Assembly (NCBI GenBank): GCA_963675135.1
Contig: OY776122.1
Span: 13,934,881-13,998,880, forward strand
Direction: 5' to 3'
DNA: 64,000 nt
DNA from: Galeopsis tetrahit
Lineage: Eukaryota; Streptophyta; Magnoliopsida; Lamiales; Lamiaceae
In this document: positions 51,639-60,988 of the stretch, one piece after another
How the letters are laid out: each line of letters begins with the position of its first letter
Numbering within the stretch: position 1 is the stretch's first letter
Translations under genes and position numbers: made by a program
The notes under the pieces: generated by a model
What the model saw: only the letters and a program-made list of their open reading frames with translations
The model's database searches: none
What the model was told of the DNA's origin: nothing

Positions 51639-54090
51639 TTGAGTTTTTGGGTCCTGAGAGGTTAGCTGTACCTTTGGGAACCCAAACTTGCCTAATAACC
51701 CTGATTGATTCAAGGTGGCTAAGTTGATTTCTTAGTGCATCAACATACACTATCCTTCCCTTAAATGCCTTTGGGAAAGTATGTGTGAATGTGTTAACTC
51801 TGTAAATTTCAGATGAGTTGTCCATTCTTCTGAATTTAAGAGTTCTTTGTGCAGCTTGTTGAAATCTTTGAGGAAAGGTTTTCTTATGACCATTACCCTT
51901 TGGCATGAGGGGTTTTGGTTGTCTCATTTTATTCTGCCTTAGAGGATGGTTTTCCTTAGGTCTATTCAGCTGAGGCTTTCTCAGATGAGTTGGCCTAGGC
52001 TGATTATACCTTGGATAATTCCTCTGAACATTGTTCAGGAGAGTTGCCCTGCCATTGGGTCTACTCTGCTGACCAATATTCCTCTTGTGTTCAGGAGCTT
52101 TGGCCATTTCCTTAGGTTTTGGCCTATTCTCCTGAATCACTTGAGTAGGCATTTCATTCAATTTGCCCTTTCCTTTGTTCAGTGGCTGAATTACTTCATT
52201 TTCAGCTTGTTGTGCCACTGACTTAACAAAGATTCTCTTAGTGTTACTTGTGGATGCAACACTAAGACAAGGTGAAGATTCAAATGGATCAAAACCTAAT
52301 CCACTTCTTTGAGCCATAGGTCTTTGATAACTTTGAATTTCCTCTATTGCTCTAGAGGATTTGTTCAAAGCAGACATCTTTAATTTCAGGCTCTCTTCAC
52401 TTGATTTAAGAATATCATACTCATGTGAGAGATTTTCAAATTTGGCATTTAGGATTTTAAGTTCAAATTCTTTTCTCTTCTGAGAGAGAAGTTGATCATC
52501 AATCTCCTTTTGTTGGTCAACTATCCTGAGATTTGCTTCCTCAAGCTTTCTCAAGGCTTGTTGATACAACTCAGTAGACTTGACATCAACAGCTACCTCA
52601 GAGTTTTTAGAAAGTGCAATAGCCAATCTTTCATTTTCTTTCACACAATTATCATGAAATTCTTGTAATCTAGTGAAATCTTCCATCAACTTTCCCAAGG
52701 AAAGTTTCAGGTTAACCTCACTAGTGTTTTGTGAGATGAATGATGGTGAACTAGAAGTAGAGGATACCTCATCATCCTCAAGAGCCATGTTGCAAACATC
52801 ATCTTCATCATCACTGTTGGAGAATAGTCCATCAGAAGAGTTGAAGCTTTCAGCACTATCAGATTCTTCACCAGCCATCATGGCCTTTCTATTGGTGAAC
52901 TTTCTGTCTCTTTTAGCTTGTCTCTCTCTTCTTTCTTTAGAGCTCAATTCAGGGCAGTCATATTGGAAGTGCCCTTTCTTTTTGCAGTTGTAACACAGAT
53001 CTTCATCATCATCCTTCTTGGATTCATCTCTTCTTTTAGATGATGAGGGTTCAGCTCTACTGGATCTTCTCCTATCAGAGGACTTGTCCTCTGATCTTTT
53101 CTCTTCAGGCTTTTTGTCCTCAGCCTGATCTTCAGGGGAGTTGTATCTTCTCCTGAATTTGTTGTCTTGGTAGAATTTCTTGTATCTACCAAACCTTGTG
53201 TTGAGCTTGTCAAACCTTCTAGCCATCAAGGCTAGTTCTTCCTTCATTTCAGTCTTAGAGACTGACTTTGATGATCTGGGAGTGGGTTGCATTTCTGGTT
53301 CAGCAACTTTGGCTTTGAATGCCACTCCCTTGGTAGGATTTGAAGGTTCCTCAACAGGCTTTCTTCTATTGAGGTCAAACTCATAGGCTTTAAGTTCTGA
53401 GAATATTTGTTGCATGGGCATAGTGGAGAGATCTTTGGTATTCTGCATCATCACAGCATAGACATCCCACTTTTGAGTGAGACTTCTCAAAATCTTTAAT
53501 CCAACCTCTCTCTTGGTGTAGACCTTGCCCAATGAGTTTATTTCATTCATCACATCAGTGAATCTACCAGCAAATTTGTCAATGGACTCTTCAGACTCCA
53601 TTGAGAATTGTTCAAACTTCTGCACAGCAACTTGGAGCTTGTTCTCCTTGATTTTTTCAGTGCCCTCACACATTTCAGCAAGGGTATCCCAAATTTCTTT
53701 GGCTGTTGTGCAGTGGTAGACTCTTCCCATGATTGCATCTGGAATTGTTTGATAAAGGGTATTCATGGCAAGATACTTCAGATTATCTTTCCTCTTTTCA
53801 TCAGCAGTGAAGTCATCCTCATCCTTGGGAATCAGTTCCCTTACATCAGCTTTTTGTGCATTTGTTACCCTGGGGTTAGTTTGAGTAAACACAAAAGGTC
53901 CTCTTGTGATTACTCTTAACATGTCTGTATGAAGAGATGCAAGATGAGCCTTCATTCTAATTTTCCAGAATTCATAATTGTCTATTGAAAACATGGGCAG
54001 TTTGTGATGAGAAATGTGATTGACTGGATTTGTGGCCATGTTGTCTAATCCTTGAACAGCAGGTGGAGGAACAGCATTGTTGTTGGCCAT
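51628..54090 (-). CDS. Element D Gag (820 aa)
   Basis: UBN2-type Gag: MFSIDNYEFWKIRMKAHL near residue 35, IWDTLAEMCEGTEKIKENKL, EESIDKFAGRFTDVMNEI. An Arg/Lys/Ser-rich region precedes the single CCHC knuckle CYNCKKKGHFQYDC near residue 370. Then an acidic stretch, a coiled coil (about 460-590) and Asn/Pro/Arg-rich linkers with many RPK/QPRP units. The C-terminal RQVWVPKGTANLSGPK block matches B Gag, then the frame diverges and stops. ATG 54090 is 130 bp from the PBS. Confidence 0.93.
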   Translation of the reverse strand: MANNNAVPPPAVQGLDNMATNPVNHISHHKLPMFSIDNYEFWKIRMKAHLASLHTDMLRVITRGPFVFTQTNPRVTNAQKADVRELIPKDEDDFTADEKRKDNLKYLAMNTLYQTIPDAIMGRVYHCTTAKEIWDTLAEMCEGTEKIKENKLQVAVQKFEQFSMESEESIDKFAGRFTDVMNEINSLGKVYTKREVGLKILRSLTQKWDVYAVMMQNTKDLSTMPMQQIFSELKAYEFDLNRRKPVEEPSNPTKGVAFKAKVAEPEMQPTPRSSKSVSKTEMKEELALMARRFDKLNTRFGRYKKFYQDNKFRRRYNSPEDQAEDKKPEEKRSEDKSSDRRRSSRAEPSSSKRRDESKKDDDEDLCYNCKKKGHFQYDCPELSSKERRERQAKRDRKFTNRKAMMAGEESDSAESFNSSDGLFSNSDDEDDVCNMALEDDEVSSTSSSPSFISQNTSEVNLKLSLGKLMEDFTRLQEFHDNCVKENERLAIALSKNSEVAVDVKSTELYQQALRKLEEANLRIVDQQKEIDDQLLSQKRKEFELKILNAKFENLSHEYDILKSSEESLKLKMSALNKSSRAIEEIQSYQRPMAQRSGLGFDPFESSPCLSVASTSNTKRIFVKSVAQQAENEVIQPLNKGKGKLNEMPTQVIQENRPKPKEMAKAPEHKRNIGQQSRPNGRATLLNNVQRNYPRYNQPRPTHLRKPQLNRPKENHPLRQNKMRQPKPLMPKGNGHKKTFPQRFQQAAQRTLKFRRMDNSSEIYRVNTFTHTFPKAFKGRIVYVDALRNQLSHLESIRVIRQVWVPKGTANLSGPKNSKGT

Positions 54091-54216
54091 ATCTCACAAA
54101 TAATCAGTTAGTTACTAAATGATGGATTTCAGAAAGAGATCAGTTCAGTGACCACACAAATGTGAGAGTTTTGAAAATCAAGATGGATTTTCAGAAGCAG
54201 TGGTCTTTGAACCCCT

Positions 54217-54228
54217 GCTCTGATACCA
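54217..54228 (-). other. Primer binding site of element D
   Basis: Minus strand TGGTATCAGAGC, two bases after the 5' LTR; exact tRNA-Met type. Confidence 0.93.
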
Positions 54229-54230
54229 CT

Positions 54231-56163
54231 TGTTGGTCCTGAAAGGAGTATATAACAAGTGTATGGGGGGGGAATACACTTGTATGCAATTCTTTTCTAA
54301 CTTTGATCAAACCAGAGGTCAGCAAGGTTGTCTTGGACAACTCTGCTGAAGAAGATTAACTCTTCTGAGATAATCAGACTACTAAGTACTATTGAGTACT
54401 TAGTTGATTGACTATCTAGGGGAGTTATATGTGCGGAATTATGGTTGGCCCTTTAAGTTTAGACTCCTTTAATTTCTGAAATCACTTAGTCAATGCAACA
54501 CAGTTCAGTTTAGCTTCAGGGAACTTGTCCAAATCAGTTTTTCACAGTCTTTGAATATGTATCTTTGAAAGATCAGTTTTGTGTGCAGTGTTGAAGGAAT
54601 GTAAGTACTTGTAAAGTAAATCAACACAAGAGTTTATAGTGGTTCAGAGACTCAAGCTCCTACATCCACTTTCCCTGATTTAATAGGATAATTCCTTCAC
54701 TCTTGGAATTAACTTGTTTTATAGTGCCAAGGTGCACTTGATCAAGAACACCACTCCTTGGTGAATTGATCCCTAGGATGTCTAGAGTCCTAGTACCCTC
54801 TTCTCAACTCAGAACTGAACTGTTCTTCTCTCAACAGTCAGCTCCTACCACTTCTACTACAACAATCTTCTCACTTTCACTCTTGAAAGGGGTAAGGATT
54901 GAAGTAAGGTTCCAACTAATGAGATATCCTTTACAATGAAGATCAGTGTATAAGGATAGGATATCTCTCTAAGCTAGTGTATAAGTATACAATTGAGTTC
55001 AGCTTAGAAGAAGTGTATAAAGACTAAGATAGTCTCTTTGAAAGCTTGAGAGCACTTGTCAACTTGTAGGATTGTTGGATTTTCTTGTCAAGGTTGAGGT
55101 GCTTTCAAATGGTCTTCACACTTCTGTATTTATAGACAAGATGGAGGATTTGCCCGTTGGAGAGGCAGCCCCAAATTGCTATAAATGTCTTCCTTGAGTT
55201 CTTCAAACTGGAAGACAGATTCTTGATAGTGACATGTCCTCATTTGGGTAATAAACGGCTGTAACAGTTTTGTCTTCATTCTGCAGCACTTTTCCCAATG
55301 TTTGACTTCTTGTTAGGACTTGGACATGGCTTCTGAAGGTTGATCCAATGATAGGACAACATTCCTTATCATCTGGACAACTCTCCTTATCACTATCAGT
55401 AGTTTTGCTTTTCAGCATGGTTGGCTTGCTCTTCTTCAGATGACTTGGCTCATTCCCTTTATTTCTCTTGTGTATGGTCTTAGCTCATTCCTTTGAGGAC
55501 CTTTAGGGACATGTTGTCTCAATCTCTTCAGCATAGTTGTCTTCAGGCTTTCAGAGCACTTCATCTTGATCAATTTAGCTGAGACAACTCCTCTGGACAA
55601 CTCTTCTGATCAGCATGGTTGGTCTTTTTTGTATCAGAGCAATTTCTACTTTAGAGTTGGCTTATCTGGACAACTCTCCTGACCAAACCTTTGAGTAGTC
55701 TTGTCCTTTTGAGCTAGGTAGGTTTGTTCTTGCATATGGCTAGCTTCTTTGGACAACTCTCCTGATCTGAGCTTTATGAACATTTTCTCTGGACAACTCT
55801 CCTGATAAAATCATCTTCATTTGACTTGTCCTTTTGAGCTTTACAATCTTGTTTTTGTATAAGAACATCTTCTGTGGACAACTCTCCTGATAAGAGCATC
55901 TTAGATTTCATAGAGTGTTCTTACTCTTAAGTGATTGTTCCAGAATTTGAGCCTTGGGGGGACTTGATCTTGATCATCTTCAAAGCATAGGTTCCCCCTC
56001 AAATTGTGCATCTAATTGTCTAAGAGCTGCCTAACAATTCAGCTTCTCATCTAGCCTTATGCTATATGTTCTAACATTTCTAGAACATATTCATTTATAA
56101 CTTAGGCATGTCTCAGGGGGTTTTTGGTATTCAATCAAAACATAGCTCATTTTATTCCCAACA
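54231..56163 (-). repeat. Element D 5' LTR (1933 bp)
   Basis: Nearly identical to 40365-42300. TATAAATA (minus) at 55127-55134. U5 stem at 54255-54283 with an 8-G loop where the other LTR has 12. Confidence 0.97.
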
Positions 56164-56811
56164 GAACCAATTACCCTCAGTAATTCCATCATAGATAGCT
56201 GCCATAATCCTTGTTTTGACTTGGGTAACTGAGTCATGAGACACAGTGGCACATAGAAGCATCTTGCTTGCTATGTCCAGTAGAGTGCGATACTTTTCCA
56301 ATAATTCACCCTTCTTGGCTGTAATAGCTTTACCATCCGGTTTCAACTTCATTTTCTTCCCACAGAAGATACTTAAATATCTCATCTCCTGTCCTTCAGC
56401 GTACTTTTCCACATCAATCGTTCCGATGGGCAACTTCAATCGTTCAAATAGAGCTTCACGAGTGATTTCCACTCGATTTGAACCGATAAATGATTCGATA
56501 ACATCTCCCCTTCTGCTGGCGTTAGCATAGAATTCCAAAACTTCTTCCTCCAGAACAACTTTAGGAAACGCCTCCAAGTAGGGTCTTAGACCGCATCTGG
56601 TACACTTGGTCAAGATTTCTGCATTACCGACCGTATGATTTCCTTCGAAAAACAGAGATGACTCAACATGCACCTTGTTGTCATTTATATATCTGCCTAG
56701 ATCAAATGGTGCCTGAATGTTGGTGCTGATATCAAAGATAGATCGAATAGACATGTTAAATGATTTGTAACGAACAAGAAAGTAGATTATGCAGAAAATC
56801 ACTGTTAGCAA
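56164..56811 (-). CDS. Element C ORF3, N-terminal part
   Basis: 216 codons up to the D insertion point. The frame opens at 56811 with a hydrophobic stretch (MLTVIFCIIYFLV), but MSIRSIFDIS about 19 codons in is the likelier start, as it begins the module shared with D ORF3. That module shows GLRPYLEAFP, EEEVLEFYANASRRGD, a V-ITREALFERLKLP stretch and RIMAAIYDG. It joins in frame to 40359 downward once D and one TSD are removed. Confidence 0.75.
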
Positions 56812-57686
56812 GTAGTAGAGGAGTTATGAAACGTGAGGCAAGACGTGTGCAAGTGTTGGGTTTTGTTTAAAAACAGAATTTTTGATCCAACGGTCAAGAT
56901 CGAAGGATTAGATCCAACGGTTAAGACCTTTGGCATTCGGTTACGGAACCGAGACAAAAATGAGTTTTGATTTTGTAAAAAATTGAGATCCACCTTTCCT
57001 ATTGGTAGAAAGAGGAGTGTACTCATCTGACCTATCATATTCATATTTTGGCGCGAGATGAATGTGTACACCTCATTAACTAGGGGTGTATAAATCCAAT
57101 TTCTAGGATTTTCAAATTTTAACACTATCAAATTACTTTAATACCCTTAGTTTGTTTCGAGTAAACACTTAACACATAACCCATTTAAATCAAAGAAAAC
57201 TTAGCTTGTCTGTTCGAGTCCATCCAGAACAGATGAGTAGATCTAATCTTTATAAGACGAGTAGACTTAATTTCACAAGACGAGTAGTCTTATGAGTACT
57301 AGTCGAGTTCCCCCTTCGACTGTGCGTGTCTATTCTGAACGTCGAACAACTTTATGTACCTGTCTTATTTTGTACGACAGATATTCGAGTAGAATAATTC
57401 GAATGAATATTAATTTAAGTCAATGATCAAGGTTCAAACAAGATGACTGTTACCAAACTAAAGAGTCAACATAAGGATCTTTAAGAAATCAAGGATTCCC
57501 CCTTAAATGTTTATTCCCTTAGTATTACCCTCAGCTTTACCAGCTTCCTCATTGGGTTGTTTGGTCAACTTGTCTGACCTTGTATACCTGTCTGTTGAGT
57601 GAGTAGATGAGTGCTCTGTGCCTTTTGTGGTGACTTGTCTATTTCTCCCTTCTTCTTAGGACTGTACCTATCTGGTTAGTACATTG
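56812..57686 (-). other. Element C pol-ORF3 spacer
   Basis: 875 bp, non-coding, with GACGAGTAG words at about 57258 and 57282 and related ATGAGTAGA/CTAGTCGAG units. These words also appear in C gag and pol DNA. No clear TATA box before ORF3. Confidence 0.55.
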
Positions 57687-60600
57687 CTACATACTAGTAG
57701 GATCAAGATCAATTAGTCCTAGACTAATGCATAATTCATGAAATCGAGTCTCAGCTAATGGTTTTGTGAAAATATCTGCTCTTTGAAAATCAGTATGAAT
57801 CTTTTCCATGCGTATATCCTTCTTTTCTACATGATCACGTATGAAATGGTGTTTCACATCAACATGCTTACAACGTGTGTGCAGAACAGGATTTTGTGTA
57901 ATGGCAATAGCACTATTACTATCACAGAATATAGGAACATTTGATTCACAAATATTATAATCTCTAAGCTGTTGAATAAGCCATAATAATTGACTACAAC
58001 AACTACCAGCAGCCATGTACTCGGCTTCAGTAGTAGAGGTAGCAACACTAGTCTGCTTTTTCGAAAACCATGAAATAAGTTTTGTGCCTAAGAATTGACA
58101 AGAACCAGATGTAGATTTCCTATCTATTCTACAACCACCAAAATCAGAATCAGAGTAGCCACTTAGAGATAAATCATCATTTGAAGGATACCATATACCA
58201 CGATTGATAGTTCCTTTCAAATATTTCAATATCCTTTTAGTGGTTTCCATATGACTCTCTTTTGGATTAGCTTGAAAACGAGCACATACACCAACAGAAA
58301 ATGCAATATCAGGTCTACTAGCAGTCAAGTAGAGTAATGAACCAATAAGACCACGGTAATGAGTTTGATCAGTACATTTACCATTCTCGTCTGGATCCAT
58401 CCTGTAAGTAGGTTGCATAGGTACTCCAGAAGATTTACATGTCTTAATACCATACTTGTCTAGTAGATTACGAGTATATTTTGCTTGATTTATGAAAATC
58501 CCTTCTGGGGTCTGTTTTACTTGAAGTCCAAGAAAGTAATTCATTTCACCCATCATAGACATCTCAAATTTACTTTGCATGAGTGTTGAGAAACTTTCAC
58601 TCAGCTTTTTGTTAGGTGACCCAAAAATTATGTCATCTACGTAAATTTGGACGAGTAAAATGTCTTTCCCTTCTTGTCTTCTGAACAAGGTTCTATCTAC
58701 CTTGCCTTTAGTAAAACCATTTTCTAATAGAAATTGAGAAAGAGTATCGTACCAGGCTCTTGGAGCTTGCTTTAGTCCATATAAGGCCTTCTTTAATCTG
58801 TATACTTGGTTACCTTTGACTTCGAAACCTGGGGGTTGTTCAACATACACTTCTTCCGCAAGAATACCATTAAGAAATGCACTTTTAACATCCATTTGAT
58901 ATACAGTAAATTTCATGTAAGCAGCATATGCAAGGAATAATCAAATGGCTTCTAGTCTAGCAACAGGAGCATATGTTTCATCATAATCTATGCCTTCAGC
59001 TTGTGAATAGCCTTGGGCGACTAGTCTAGCCTTATTACGAACAACTACATCATTCTCATTTTTCTTATTCTTGAAAATCCATCGAGTGCCAACTACATTA
59101 TGATGTTTCGGTCTATCGACAAGTTCCCAGACGTCGTTTCGAACAAACTGATTCAACTCGTCTTGCATAGCAATGATCCAATTACTATCAGCCAATGCCT
59201 CATTAATGGTTTTAGGCTCGATAGATGAGAGGAAACAACACCAGCAAAACAGAGATGGACTAGATTGTTCTTGCGACTCAAAGAGTTGTCGTCTAGTCTT
59301 CACACCAACAGTAGAGTCACCAATAATATTTTCAGTATTATGCGCTGATTTCCATGTATTTCTATTCTTAACAATAGTACTATCATCTATATCATGTACG
59401 GCATCATGCATGTCAACATCATTATCATCAAAAGATTTAATAGGAGTAGACGAGTCGACTAGTTTAGGCATGTCAACTGGTCTAGTAGAGTTACCTTGAG
59501 CACTTACCTTCTTCTGGTCATCTGACTCGAGAGCTTTCATGAATGGATTGTATGCTTGAACGGATTCATATATCTCTGAATCTTTGTCAGATTCGATAGT
59601 TAGTTCAGTAACTTTCTCACTGATCTTGTTGGCAGACGTGTCCTGTTGAGATTCTTCGAAAACCACATGTGGTGTTTCTTCCACACAAAGGGTTGAGTAG
59701 TTGAATACTCTAAATGCTTTGCTAGTCGAGGAGTATCCTAAGAATATCCCCTCGTCTGCTTTAGCATCAAATGCATTCAACTTGCTTTTCCCATTGTTAT
59801 GGATGAAACACTTACATCCAAATATATGAAAATATGAAACTCTGGGTTTTCTACCTTTCCATACCTCATAGGGCGTCTTACCTAGTGCTTTATTGATAGC
59901 ACTTCTGTTTTGTGAGTGGCATGCAGTATTGATGGCTTCTGCCCAAAACTTCTGAGGCGTATTATACTCTGTCAGCATGGTCCTGCAGGCCTCCTTAAGA
60001 GTTCTGTTCCTTCGCTCTGCTACTCCATTTTGTTGTGGTGTCCTTGCTGCACTAGTAAGGTGCTGGATGCCACGCTTAGAACAAAATTCTTTAATATAGC
60101 AGTTAATGAATTCAGTACCCTTGTCACTACGGATCTTGACAATTGACTAATTCTTCTCAACCTGTAACTTCTTCAACAGATCAGGCAAAAGTGTTTGTGT
60201 ATCACTCTTCTTGTGTAAGAAGACTACCCAAGTGAACTTAGAATAGTCGTCTACCACAACAAGTGTGTACCTTCTGCCGTTCAAAGTTGGAGGAGTTATT
60301 GGGCCATGTAAGTCCATATGTAGAAGTTCAAGAACTCTACTTGTTGAGAGGGATGGAATAGATTTAAAAGAACCCTTTACCTGTTTACCTTTCTGACAGG
60401 ATGTGCATACATGTGACTTATAGTAGACTTCATTGGGAATACCTTCCACAAGGTAGTCTCTGGCTATCTTATTAAGAACCTTGAAGTTTAGATGACAGAG
60501 GCGTCTGTGCCAGAGCCAGCCAAGTTCTTTAGGATTCTTAGTAAGTAGACAGGTGTCCCTCGGACAACTGTTCCAGTTCACTATGTACACACTTCCTTGT

Positions 60601-60950
60601 CTTATGCCGACCAGTAGGACTGTGTGTGTCCTTTTGTCAATGATTTCACATTTGCGACTCTTGAACTGCACCTTGTATCCACGATCACAAAATTGTGAAA
60701 CAGAGAGTAAATTGTATTTCAAGCCTTCAACATAAGAAACATCTTGAATCTCTATGTCTCCATTCCGAATGTAACCAAATCCTTTAGTAACAGCAGTGGA
60801 GCTATCACCAAATATCACTTTTGGTCCTTCTTGCTCATGGTAGCTTGATAAGAGAGTCTTGGTACCAGTCATGTGGTGCGAACAGCCACTGTCTATGTAC
60901 CAAGTTTCTCATGTTGAGCCACCCTTCTTGTATAGATCGAGTCGACCCTG
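57687..60950 (-). pseudogene. Element C pol, single frame with three nonsense codons
   Basis: Copia Pol from the TTGCAG boundary to 57687. Protease TWYIDSGCSHHMTG; integrase WHRRLCHLNF ... CTSCQKGK, LHMDLHGP, then SDKGTEF and QNGVAERRNRTL between the listed open segments; RT ALYGLKQAPRAWYD and YVDDIIFGS; RNase H GYSDSDFGGCRIDRKS and STTEAEYMAAG. Stops in an otherwise continuous frame: TGA 60909-60911, TAG 60147-60149, TGA 58941-58943 (where B and D have Arg). No frameshift. The decay agrees with C being older than the D insertion. Confidence 0.9.
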
Positions 60951-60981
60951 CAATAGATGATATTTCATAATTTAGGTACCC
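60947..60981 (-). promoter_or_regulatory. Gag-pol boundary of element C
   Basis: The minus strand reads GGGTACCTAAATTATG, then ATCATCTATTGCAG|G. The distance from GTACC to CAG is 32 nt, against 27 in B and 24 in D, so the segment varies in length and is not a multiple of three here. Pol homology starts exactly after CAG. Confidence 0.5.
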
Positions 60982-60988
60982 TCCTTGT

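Larger units (their letters stand above)
40365..56163 (-). mobile_element. Element D: young complete 15.8-kb SIRE-like copia element nested in C, TSD GAACC
   Basis: LTRs of 1936 and 1933 bp (40365-42300; 54231-56163), flanked by GAACC at 40360-40364 and 56164-56168. Excising D with one TSD copy restores the ORF3 frame of C exactly. By eye the LTRs differ at about six positions including a poly-G length change. Gag, pol and ORF3 are all open. It is the youngest and largest element here and the most likely to be recently active. Confidence 0.97.

Noticed and set aside
37549..56811. Treating 37549-40392 and 56152-56811 as two separate genes
   Set aside because: They are the two halves of element C ORF3 split by D; the outermost residues of each raw ORF are D LTR sequence.
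56752..56811. Signal peptide at the start of C ORF3 (MLTVIFCIIYFLV)
   Set aside because: A better-aligned Met lies 19 codons downstream, and D ORF3 has no such segment; likely untranslated leader.
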